64,000 nucleotides of DNA from Caulobacter segnis (GTDB lineage: Bacteria; Pseudomonadota; Alphaproteobacteria; Caulobacterales; Caulobacteraceae): positions 1-64,000 of the forward strand of contig NZ_QFQZ01000009.1 of NCBI RefSeq assembly GCF_003243465.1, given 5' to 3'. The position numbers were made by a program, and so were the translations under genes. Under the pieces are notes generated by a model. The model was not told the DNA's origin and searched no databases. It saw nothing but the letters and a program-made list of their open reading frames with translations. Positions 1 to 6,128 of the stretch are shown piece by piece (the stretch's first letter is position 1; every line of letters starts with the position of its first letter).

Positions 1-34
1 TCCTTCGTCACTTCGACGAGACCAAAACCCTCCT

Positions 35-1585
35 CTAAACGGAACCCTCAATCTGTCTCATGGGCGCTGACGGCGGACATAGGTCACTGTTCTGGGTCTC
101 GTCTCTGAATGGGTTTCCGTCTTCAATTGGACATTCGACCATCCGGCCGGTGATCCGGTCGAAGGTCAGGCCCAGCAGCGGGCCGACTGCCTCGCCGAAC
201 TCGCGGTCCTTCAGGCCGCGCACGACGGTGGGGGCGTCAGGGTCCTGCTTGTTGCGCTCCAGGCCGATCATCGCGTGGGACCATCGGGCGATGGCACGCG
301 AGCCGGTGAAGTGCTTCTCCAGCACCCGGCCGCCTTCTTCGTGGGCGGTGCCTTGGGGCGTGGTCAGGTGGGACACGAGGTGGATCGTGGCCCCGTGCGC
401 TTCGACGATGCCGGACAGCTCGGCCATGATCTCGTCGAGAGCGCGGCGTTCATCCTCGGCGTTCGCCACCAGGGCGGTGAGCGGGTCGATGAAGATGTCG
501 AGGACGCCCTCGGCCAGGATCAGGTAGAGGACGTTCGCCTTGACGGTGTCCCAGTCCTTCGCGCCGAACATGTCGAGCGGGAAGAACAGGCCGTCCAGAC
601 TGTCGATGGCCTCGTTCAGCTCGGCCTCGGTGTACTGCACGTCCGGCTTGTTGAGCCGCTTGCCGATCACCATACCGGCCAGGGACCGCAAGGTCTTCGC
701 CGGGTTCTCCTCGAACAGGATGGTGCCGACCTTCCGAGGGGCAGGGATCACCAACGGCTGGCCCAGGTGGTCGACTAGTCCGTCGTGCGGCTCCAGCAAG
801 TCCGGCCGCATGGCCGTCAGCATGAGCTGCTTCTGGGTGGTCGTCTTGCCGGAGCCGACGCCGGCACCCCATGAGTAGAGGTAGTGGCGCTGGATGCCGT
901 AGGTGCGCTCGGTCAGCGTGCGCCAGGGCCAGGGCAGGCCCCACTTGGTGGGCTCCAGGGCTTTGGCCCGGAGGTCCGCGACGGTCTTGATGCCGTCCGG
1001 GCGCATCTGCTTCGAGCCCCAGAGGGCGTCGACCAGCTCAGCCGAGCGGTGCGCCTTGACCATGTCGCAGGCGTCCTTGAGCGGGAGCCGGGCGTCATAG
1101 ACTTTGCCGGGGGTGAACAGCTTGGTGCAGGCCTCGACGGCCTGACGGCCGGGCTCGTCCATGTCGAAGCAGAGGACGATCTTCTCGAACCGCTCCAGCC
1201 ACGCGACTTGCTTGGCGAGGTCTTTGGCTGCGCCGCCCGCCCCGTTCGGGATGGAGACGACGGGCCACTTGTTGTTCTGGACTTGGCTTACGGCCAGGGC
1301 GTCCAGCTCGCCCTCGGTGACGACGACCATCTTACCGGCGTCGCGCCACAGGTTCTGGCCGTACAGGGTGGCGGCCTTCGGGTCACCGACCCAGGTGAAC
1401 TGCTTCTTGCCGTCCTCTTTCCAGCGGATTTTCTGGGCCACCGGGCGGCCAGCGGCGTCGCAGTAGGTGGCGATGTGGGCCTTGTGGCCGTTGAACGTGC
1501 CGACCTTGTAGCCGAACTTGTCGGCGGTTTCGCGTGTGAGGCCACGCGCCGGGAGGGCTTCAACCGTCCCATCGAGCAGGGGCAT
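35..1585 (-). other. Putative internal start giving a short (4B-like) helicase form
   Basis: Met61 of the primase-helicase is preceded by CGGAGAAGC-ATG, which contains a GGAG ribosome-binding sequence, and by a near-exact copy of the phage promoter motif (1592-1605). Initiation here would give a 516-aa protein lacking the zinc domain. T7 makes gp4A and gp4B in the same way, with 4B starting at Met64. The arrangement is seen in the sequence; use of this start is inferred. Confidence 0.55.
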
Positions 1586-1765
1586 GCTTCTCCGTTCTGA
1601 CTTGGGGATTGTCGAGGTGTCGCCGCCCGCGCGTTCGCGGTAGCCGCAGCCCATGCTGAAGCAGTGGGCATGGCCGTCCGAGTAGCGGGCGAGGTTGTCC
1701 CTCGACCCGCACTCAGGGCATGGCTCTTTGCGAACGAGGACGGACTCAGTGTCCGTCCAGCTCAC
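35..1765 (-). CDS. T7 gp4-like primase-helicase
   Basis: 576 aa, close to the 566 aa of T7 gp4. It primes and unwinds DNA at the phage replication fork. The N-terminus (about residues 16-41) has a CPEC...C...C zinc-ribbon pattern followed by GHAHCFSMGCGY, as in the gp4 primase zinc domain. A TOPRIM-like VVVTEGELDALAV lies at about 147-159. The C-terminal RecA-type helicase has Walker A GVGSGKTT near 304-311. The start is GTG at 1765, overlapping the TGA of the upstream gene (GTGA). A perfect AGGAGG lies just past the stop (29-34), so another phage gene probably begins at or beyond the left edge. An internal ATG at codon 61 may give a second, helicase-only product (separate entry). Confidence 0.93.
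   Translation of the reverse strand: MSWTDTESVLVRKEPCPECGSRDNLARYSDGHAHCFSMGCGYRERAGGDTSTIPKSERRSMPLLDGTVEALPARGLTRETADKFGYKVGTFNGHKAHIATYCDAAGRPVAQKIRWKEDGKKQFTWVGDPKAATLYGQNLWRDAGKMVVVTEGELDALAVSQVQNNKWPVVSIPNGAGGAAKDLAKQVAWLERFEKIVLCFDMDEPGRQAVEACTKLFTPGKVYDARLPLKDACDMVKAHRSAELVDALWGSKQMRPDGIKTVADLRAKALEPTKWGLPWPWRTLTERTYGIQRHYLYSWGAGVGSGKTTTQKQLMLTAMRPDLLEPHDGLVDHLGQPLVIPAPRKVGTILFEENPAKTLRSLAGMVIGKRLNKPDVQYTEAELNEAIDSLDGLFFPLDMFGAKDWDTVKANVLYLILAEGVLDIFIDPLTALVANAEDERRALDEIMAELSGIVEAHGATIHLVSHLTTPQGTAHEEGGRVLEKHFTGSRAIARWSHAMIGLERNKQDPDAPTVVRGLKDREFGEAVGPLLGLTFDRITGRMVECPIEDGNPFRDETQNSDLCPPSAPMRQIEGSV
1592..1605 (-). promoter_or_regulatory. Phage promoter-like motif, copy 9 (variant, intragenic)
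   Basis: Minus-strand CCAAGTCAGAACGG, differing from the consensus CCAACTCAGARCGG at one base. It lies within the primase-helicase gene, 6 bases before the internal ATG at 1585. The flanking AATC before the motif is shared with copies 7 and 8. Confidence 0.5.
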
Positions 1766-2103
1766 AGCGGAAAGGCGGGGGCTCGGAGGGGGAACGTGGC
1801 CCGGCCAGGGCCGTCGCCGATCACCTGACGCCCGGCCCGCGAGGAGCGGTAGGCGTCGAAGCGTTGGCCCAGCTCGCTGTTCCGGCGACGGGCTGCGCCC
1901 AGCTCGCGGCGCAGGCGCTCGATCTCATCGTTGGCGGTCAGCAGATGCTTCTGCAGGGACAGCCCGACGAGCGCCAGGGTGAATATGAGGATGTCCTGAA
2001 GGTCGTACTTCAGGCTGGTCCCGAGTTCCTTGCCGGTGGCCCAGCGACGACCGTACCGGCGGTAGCTGTCAGCCCATCGTTTGGTTCGCCAGAAGAGGAT
2101 CAA
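1762..2103 (-). CDS. Small membrane protein with coiled coil (phage)
   Basis: 113 aa. It starts at TTG 2103, which overlaps the TGA of the preceding gene (TTGA). The start is supported by a strong AAAGGAGG six bases upstream. A hydrophobic segment DILIFTLALVGLSL (about 38-51) is followed by a charged heptad-like stretch (about 57-80, NDEIERLRRELGAARRR). One membrane helix plus a coiled coil resembles spanin or accessory lysis proteins, and the amidase gene is close by, but I do not recognise the family. Its stop overlaps the GTG of the primase-helicase. Confidence 0.75.
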   Translation of the reverse strand: MILFWRTKRWADSYRRYGRRWATGKELGTSLKYDLQDILIFTLALVGLSLQKHLLTANDEIERLRRELGAARRRNSELGQRFDAYRSSRAGRQVIGDGPGRATFPLRAPAFPL

Positions 2104-2291
2104 GCGCGGCCTCCTTTCCGGCGGATGCTCCAGGCTGGAGCCTTCTTCCGGCCAGCGCCGGAGACGTAGACGTCCAGCACCATGGCTGGGACCGGCTCAC
2201 CCCGCAGGGCTTGAGCCTCCAGAGCGCTGCCGAACGCGGCGCGCATCGTGGTCGTGGTGCGGATGATTTCGCGGCCCTGAGGATCACGCAT
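2100..2291 (-). CDS. Hypothetical small phage protein (63 aa)
   Basis: 63 aa with a basic C-terminus (GRKKAPAWSIRRKGGRA). The ATG at 2291 overlaps the end of the upstream gene by 8 bases, and the TGA overlaps the next TTG start. An AAAGGAGG inside its 3' end serves the following gene. No family recognised; the evidence is the tightly coupled layout. Confidence 0.6.
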   Translation of the reverse strand: MRDPQGREIIRTTTTMRAAFGSALEAQALRGEPVPAMVLDVYVSGAGRKKAPAWSIRRKGGRA

Positions 2292-2565
2292 AGGCTTTGG
2301 TCTCCTGGGCCGTGGCGGCCATGAACGAGGGGGTCTTGGGGATCAGGCGGTATTCCGCGAAGCGGTTACCGGCGACGTCTTCGCGGTCGATGGTGACGAT
2401 CTGCATCCCCTTCGGGACGAGGTCGGTGCGGTCGGTGCGGAGGCGGTAGATGGCGTCGGCCAGACGGAAGGAGCCGTAGGCGGCGCGGGCGACGGCGTCG
2501 GTGATCCGGCCGTCCTTCCTCAGGTGGTTGATGACGATTTCGGGTTTCGTGATGGGCTTACGCAT
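2284..2565 (-). CDS. Small HTH protein (HTH_39-like), phage
   Basis: 93 aa from ATG 2565, 12 bases after phage-promoter copy 8. The pattern LRKDGRITDAVARAAYG...LADAIYRLRTD...FAEYRL matches the helix-turn-helix-then-strand layout common in small phage proteins of the HTH_39 type. Probable role is DNA binding in early or middle phage expression; this is a family-level guess. An open frame continues upstream of this ATG through the promoter motif, but that would overlap the amidase gene in another frame, so the shorter start is preferred. Confidence 0.7.
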   Translation of the reverse strand: MRKPITKPEIVINHLRKDGRITDAVARAAYGSFRLADAIYRLRTDRTDLVPKGMQIVTIDREDVAGNRFAEYRLIPKTPSFMAATAQETKAYA

Positions 2566-2577
2566 GGATGTCGATTT

Positions 2578-2591
2578 CCGTTCTGAGTTGG
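2578..2591 (-). promoter_or_regulatory. Phage promoter-like motif, copy 8
   Basis: Minus-strand CCAACTCAGAACGG in the gap between the amidase stop (2595) and the HTH gene (ATG 2565). The flanks TAATCT...AAATC are shared with copy 5. Confidence 0.7.
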
Positions 2592-2594
2592 AGA

Positions 2595-3086
2595 TTAGGT
2601 GTGGGCCGGGTGTGCGACAGGGTGGCCGGTCAGCCACTCGCCGACGTCGAAGCACGGGCACTCCTTCAGCCACTCGTTGGGGCTGACCTTGCCGTCGCGG
2701 TTGCGGTCGGGCGACAGGTCGCGGTGGCCGAGGACGGTGGCGTCCGGGTAGGCGTGCTGGAGGTTCGCCAGCATGTGGCGAAGGGCGGCGAACTGCTGCG
2801 GCGTGAAGTTGTTCTCGCCGGTCTTGCCGTCCGCCTTGACCCCGCCGATGAGGCAAATGCCCAGCGAGCGGCTGTTGAAGCCCTCGACGTGAGCGCCCGG
2901 CTCATTGTCGGGACGGCCCTTCTCGACCGTCCCGTCGCGGCGGATGACGTAGTGGTAGCCGATGGTTCGGAAACCACGCTGGCGGTGCATCACTTCGATC
3001 TCGGCGCGGCCAATGTCGCGGGCGGCCGGAGTGGCGCTGCAATGCACCACGAGGTAGTCGATCTTCTTCATCGGCATGATCTGCAT
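2595..3086 (-). CDS. N-acetylmuramoyl-L-alanine amidase (T7 lysozyme-like)
   Basis: 163 aa, T7 gp3.5/PGRP-type amidase. VVHCSAT near the N-terminus, GYHYVIRRDGTVE, LGHRDLSPDRN and the following ECPCFDV supply the expected zinc ligands (His, His, Cys) and catalytic Tyr region of the T7 lysozyme family. It cleaves the amide between MurNAc and L-Ala; in T7 it also binds and inhibits the phage RNA polymerase, and the gene sits in the same position here. The ATG at 3086 overlaps the RusA stop by one base (TGATG). ATG 3071 (MKKIDYLVVH) is an alternative that keeps the whole domain. Confidence 0.92.
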   Translation of the reverse strand: MQIMPMKKIDYLVVHCSATPAARDIGRAEIEVMHRQRGFRTIGYHYVIRRDGTVEKGRPDNEPGAHVEGFNSRSLGICLIGGVKADGKTGENNFTPQQFAALRHMLANLQHAYPDATVLGHRDLSPDRNRDGKVSPNEWLKECPCFDVGEWLTGHPVAHPAHT

Positions 3087-3571
3087 CAGGTCTCGTAGGT
3101 TAGGGTGAAGGAGACCCCAGGTTCGCCCTCGGCCCACCGCTTGCGGACACGCAAGTCGTGGACCTGGCAGTCGTCCTTCCAGAGGCGACCGCTGTCGTTG
3201 AAGGCGTCCATCACGGACTTCGCGTAGTTGTCCGCGTCGGGCTTGGGGTAGAGCAGCTTGGAGGTCTTGGGTCGTTCGACGTGGCAGACCAAGTCCAGCG
3301 CCACGGGGGCCTCGAAGAGACCCTCGGGGGCGGAGAGGCCAGCGTCTTGGACGTAGGCGGCGACCGCCTTCTTCCAGTCCATATAATCCGTGGGCATGTA
3401 GACCGTGGGGAACTTCCCCCGAACCGCAACACGCGGCCGGGGGCTGGGAACTGGATCGAAGGGGAGGACAGCCGAGAGCGCGTTGGCGCTCTTAGATGTC
3501 GTCGTGGTCAGCGTTGTCGTCCGCGTCGAACGGCGCGTCGTCGTCGCCACCGGCCACCGGCTCGGCGTCAC
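3086..3571 (-). CDS. RusA-like Holliday junction resolvase
   Basis: Up to 161 aa. The core LPFDPVPSPRPRV (about 36-48), then PKPDADNYAKSVMDAFND and WKDDCQV, is the RusA signature with Asp residues that bind metal. It occupies the slot of T7 gene 3 endonuclease I between the SSB and lysozyme genes, so it probably resolves branched replication intermediates. The start is uncertain. No ATG/GTG/TTG lies between the SSB stop (3492) and the conserved core, so translation must begin inside the SSB gene, at ATG 3571, GTG 3550 or possibly CTG 3511. The first 30 residues are low-complexity Thr/Arg because they read the acidic SSB tail in another frame. Confidence 0.85.
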   Translation of the reverse strand: MTPSRWPVATTTRRSTRTTTLTTTTSKSANALSAVLPFDPVPSPRPRVAVRGKFPTVYMPTDYMDWKKAVAAYVQDAGLSAPEGLFEAPVALDLVCHVERPKTSKLLYPKPDADNYAKSVMDAFNDSGRLWKDDCQVHDLRVRKRWAEGEPGVSFTLTYET

Positions 3572-4166
3572 CGATCACGTCGCCGTCTTCCTCGTCGAAG
3601 CCGTACTGGTCGGCCGAGCGAGCGCCGCCGGTCACCAGGGTGATGATCTGCACGGCCTTCAGGCGCAGGCTGACGCCCACGACGCCATCGGTCTCGCGCA
3701 GATACGGATTAGCCTCGACGAACAGGCGCAGCTTCGAGCCGGAGCCGATGCGCGGCGGGTTCTTCAGGGCGACCTTCTGGGCGTTGAAGAAGTCCGGCTT
3801 CTGCTCCCAGCTCTTGCCGGTCTTGGTGACGACCTTGTGCTTGAGCTTGGCGTTCAGCAGGATGCGGCCGGTTTCGTCGCCGGTCTCTTCGTCCAGCTCG
3901 GCCTTGGCGACGTCCAGCTTCTTGAGGTTCTTGGCCTTACCGGCCTTCTTCTCGTCGATCAGGCGCTGGACGGTGGCGTCGTAGAAGTCGTCCCGAATTT
4001 TCTCCAGCTTCGCCACGAAGGCCTTCACGCTGTCATCGTCAGCGTCGTAGGCGATCTTCGTGTGGAACTCGCCAGCGGCGTTGAACTTGGTGTCGGGCTC
4101 GTTGAGCTTCGGCCAGATCGAGATGCCAGCGGGGGTCAGCAGGGTCGGGGCGTTGGTCTTAGCCAT
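3492..4166 (-). CDS. gp2.5-like single-stranded DNA-binding protein
   Basis: 224 aa from ATG 4166 (MAKTNAPTLLTPAG). It resembles the T7 gp2.5/DUF2815 group: an OB-type body and an extremely acidic tail (GGDDDAPFDADDNADHDDI), typical of phage SSBs that recruit polymerase and helicase through the tail. An upstream in-frame ATG (4217) would translate straight through promoter copy 7 and is rejected. The RusA gene begins inside the region encoding the acidic tail. Confidence 0.85.
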   Translation of the reverse strand: MAKTNAPTLLTPAGISIWPKLNEPDTKFNAAGEFHTKIAYDADDDSVKAFVAKLEKIRDDFYDATVQRLIDEKKAGKAKNLKKLDVAKAELDEETGDETGRILLNAKLKHKVVTKTGKSWEQKPDFFNAQKVALKNPPRIGSGSKLRLFVEANPYLRETDGVVGVSLRLKAVQIITLVTGGARSADQYGFDEEDGDVIGDAEPVAGGDDDAPFDADDNADHDDI

Positions 4167-4177
4167 GGGTATGGAAA

Positions 4178-4408
4178 TTATCCGTTCTGAGTTGGGGATT
4201 GGGGCCGGGAAGCCCATTCGTCAGCCGCCGCCAGGAGCGCCGTGGCGAACTCCAGCACCTGCTCGGGCGTCTTGAAGGCGACCGCCGGGCTCGACAGACT
4301 GATCTCGACGCGCCCGGATGGGCGGTTGAGGATGCCTAGGCGCTTATCGAAGTGGCCGAAGAAGCGCGTGGTCTGAGGACGGTCGACAGGCAGGTTGGGG
4401 CGGATCAT
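4178..4408 (-). CDS. Hypothetical phage protein (76 aa)
   Basis: 76 aa from ATG 4408, 12 bases after promoter copy 6. No family recognised. The last codons overlap promoter copy 7, and the TAA lies in the SSB leader. The central segment SGRVEISLSSPAVAFKTPEQVLEFATALL suggests a small alpha/beta fold. Confidence 0.65.
   Translation of the reverse strand: MIRPNLPVDRPQTTRFFGHFDKRLGILNRPSGRVEISLSSPAVAFKTPEQVLEFATALLAAADEWASRPQSPTQNG
4182..4195 (-). promoter_or_regulatory. Phage promoter-like motif, copy 7
   Basis: Minus-strand CCAACTCAGAACGG, 15 bases upstream of the SSB ATG (4166). It overlaps the last codons of the 76-aa gene. Confidence 0.7.
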
Positions 4409-4420
4409 GGGTGGGGTTTC

Positions 4421-4434
4421 CCGTTCTGAGTTGG
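4421..4434 (-). promoter_or_regulatory. Phage promoter-like motif, copy 6
   Basis: Minus-strand CCAACTCAGAACGG, followed by GAAACCCCACCC and the ATG at 4408. It sits in the gap after the 52-aa gene (stop at 4455). Confidence 0.7.
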
Positions 4435-4454
4435 GTATCGGTTTTGAGGCAGGC

Positions 4455-4613
4455 CTACTGGTCGGGCGACAGGCGCTCGTTCAGGTCGGTCTCCAGCGCG
4501 CCCAGGTCGTAGCCCTCGGCGGCCAGCTTCATCATCGTGTCGGTCGAGACCGCGCCGTCCTGGCGCTGCTCTCGGGTGGCTCGGGTCAGGAGCCCGTCGA
4601 TGGCGCGGGTCAC
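4455..4613 (-). CDS. Hypothetical 52-aa phage protein
   Basis: 52 aa starting with GTG at 4613, which overlaps the TGA of the upstream membrane-protein gene (GTGA). It reads MTRAIDGLLTRATREQ... and ends LNERLSPDQ. It is charged and predicted helical. It is supported by the same GTGA/TTGA coupling used elsewhere in this phage and by filling an otherwise empty 170-base gap. No family recognised. Confidence 0.55.
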   Translation of the reverse strand: MTRAIDGLLTRATREQRQDGAVSTDTMMKLAAEGYDLGALETDLNERLSPDQ

Positions 4614-5014
4614 TTCGTCACCACGCGGAACAGGGTCTTGAACGTGTTGCGGATGCCGTAGACCGGGACCGGGATGGTGAAGTCCACGAAGGGCTTCACG
4701 ATCTTGTCGGCGATGAACTCGGCGACGGTCGACAGGCGGCCCAGCAGCAGGCCCAGCAGGTAGAGCGGCACCGGCACGAGGCAGGCGAAGGCGAACGCGA
4801 AGGCCAGGGCGAAGATGCCCACCAGGGCACGGGCGCGGTCGGCGACGCGGAAGTCCTTGTCGAAGGTGTGGGTGCCAACGAAGGCGGCGACGTAGGGGCG
4901 GCCGAAGGACAGCAGCAGGAGGCGCTCGGTGCCCAGGTCGATGTTCGAGAACGAGAACTCGCTCTGCGCAGACGAACCGGCGGTGAAGCGGACGACGGGG
5001 TAGGTGAATTTCAT
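4610..5014 (-). CDS. Phage membrane protein (134 aa)
   Basis: 134 aa from ATG 5014. The N-terminal half looks soluble, followed by a strongly hydrophobic hairpin LVGIFALAFAFAFACLVPVPLYLLGLLLG (about 64-92), then an amphipathic end. One or two membrane helices. It could be a holin-like or host-takeover protein; no family recognised. The leader contains only AACGGAAACC, the 3' half of the promoter motif. Confidence 0.65.
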   Translation of the reverse strand: MKFTYPVVRFTAGSSAQSEFSFSNIDLGTERLLLLSFGRPYVAAFVGTHTFDKDFRVADRARALVGIFALAFAFAFACLVPVPLYLLGLLLGRLSTVAEFIADKIVKPFVDFTIPVPVYGIRNTFKTLFRVVTK

Positions 5015-5026
5015 GAATGGTTTCCG

Positions 5027-5344
5027 TTATTTGCGACGCAGCTCATCGGCCGCGTAATCGCGGATGGCTTGGACGTGGTAGGTGAAAGGACCCTCGGCTT
5101 GGTCCATCATGCGGCGAGCGCGCTCGACCTCTTCGTGAGGGTCGAGACCGCAGGCTTCGCAGACGGCCACCGAGGTTAGGAGGAGCGCCCGTACTTGGTC
5201 GCTCGGTGCGATCCGCTCGTTGCGACGGAGCAGTTCGAACGCAGGCTCACGGAGCTGCGCGACCGTTGAGTCCCAGCGGGCTCGGTCGGCAATGCTCGAA
5301 AGGGAAATGGTTGGTTCTCCGGGTGGCGAGGCGTGCAGCCCCAA
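5027..5344 (-). CDS. Hypothetical phage protein (105 aa), probable TTG start
   Basis: 105 aa. The only plausible start is TTG at 5344 in the context CCCTCACCC-TTG. This parallels CCCCACCC-ATG and CATACCC-ATG of the 76-aa and SSB genes, at the same distance from a promoter motif. The next Met is near residue 78. It is mostly helical, with CEACGLDPHEEVERARRMMDQ in the middle. No family recognised. Confidence 0.5.
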   Translation of the reverse strand: MGLHASPPGEPTISLSSIADRARWDSTVAQLREPAFELLRRNERIAPSDQVRALLLTSVAVCEACGLDPHEEVERARRMMDQAEGPFTYHVQAIRDYAADELRRK

Positions 5345-5360
5345 GGGTGAGGGTTTATTC

Positions 5361-5374
5361 CCGCTCTGAGTTGG
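5361..5374 (-). promoter_or_regulatory. Phage promoter-like motif, copy 5
   Basis: Minus-strand CCAACTCAGAGCGG directly after the TAA of the Bro-N gene. It is followed by GGAATAAA and CCCTCACCCTTGGGGC, a block that also follows copy 3. Confidence 0.7.
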
Positions 5375-5377
5375 AGA

Positions 5378-6103
5378 TTAGCTCCGACCCTGCTGCCAGC
5401 GCTCGGCGGCCAGCAGCGAGTAGGTGTTGGTGTCGAGCGCGTTGCCCCGGCCCTTCTTGACGGTGACGGGGTAGCCGTTGTTCCGGCAGTAGATCGTGAG
5501 CTGGTAGCCCAGCTCGCTCGGCGACAGGCCCTTGCCGATGCCCCGCTTCAGCAGATCGCGGGCGAGGAACATCTGGTTGCGCTTCAGGTCGTCCAGGGCG
5601 GCGACCTCACGCTGCTCCAAGGTGGACGCCAGGAGCGCCCGGACGGACGCCAGCTCCTCGACCACCGGCTTCATGGCCAGGGCCATAGCCTCGGCGATGT
5701 CCATCGGCAGCGGCATGGCCTCCCGGCCGTGGTCGGCGAGCGAGTACGAGCCGGTCTTGCGGATCGAGGGGAGGACTTCGCGGTTCACCCAGCGCTGGAA
5801 GACCTTGGCTTCGGGTTTGTCCGAGCGGTTGATCAAAGCGTACAGGCCGGACTCATTGATGACGATCATCGGCCGACCTTTCTGGGTCACACCCAGATTG
5901 GTCCGGTCCACCCGCCGAACCTCGTCCGCGTCCAGGCGGGCGACGTGGTAGGTGATATTCTTCAGGCCCAGGTCCAGCGCAGCGCACACATCAGCGGCGA
6001 CGAACCAGGGGTTGGTCTCGATGTCGATGGTCCTGATGTTCACCGGCTCGTCACGCCCGGCGGGCTGGAAGGAGAAGGTGGTCGGGGTCTTGGTGTCGAT
6101 CAT
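5378..6103 (-). CDS. Bro-N domain (antirepressor-type) phage protein
   Basis: 241 aa from ATG 6103. The N-terminal part (about 15-120: FVAADVCAALDL, Y..R.D.DE..., MIVINESGLYALINRSDKPEAKVFQRWV...LPSIRKTGSY) is a Bro-N domain, typical of phage antirepressors and regulators. The C-terminal part is helical with a probable DNA- or protein-binding extension. The start is chosen because it lies 8 bases after promoter copy 4, as for the other genes; ATG 6115 inside the motif is an alternative. Confidence 0.85.
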   Translation of the reverse strand: MIDTKTPTTFSFQPAGRDEPVNIRTIDIETNPWFVAADVCAALDLGLKNITYHVARLDADEVRRVDRTNLGVTQKGRPMIVINESGLYALINRSDKPEAKVFQRWVNREVLPSIRKTGSYSLADHGREAMPLPMDIAEAMALAMKPVVEELASVRALLASTLEQREVAALDDLKRNQMFLARDLLKRGIGKGLSPSELGYQLTIYCRNNGYPVTVKKGRGNALDTNTYSLLAAERWQQGRS

Positions 6104-6111
6104 GCAGTTGT

Positions 6112-6125
6112 CCATTCTGAGTTGG
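6112..6125 (-). promoter_or_regulatory. Phage promoter-like motif, copy 4
   Basis: Minus-strand CCAACTCAGAATGG, one base off consensus (C to T). It sits just past the RNA polymerase stop (6129) and before the Bro-N gene. Confidence 0.65.
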
Positions 6126-6128
6126 GTA

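Noticed and set aside
3492..4217. Longer SSB start at 4217
   Set aside because: It would translate through promoter copy 7 and overlap the end of the 76-aa gene; ATG 4166 gives the natural N-terminus.
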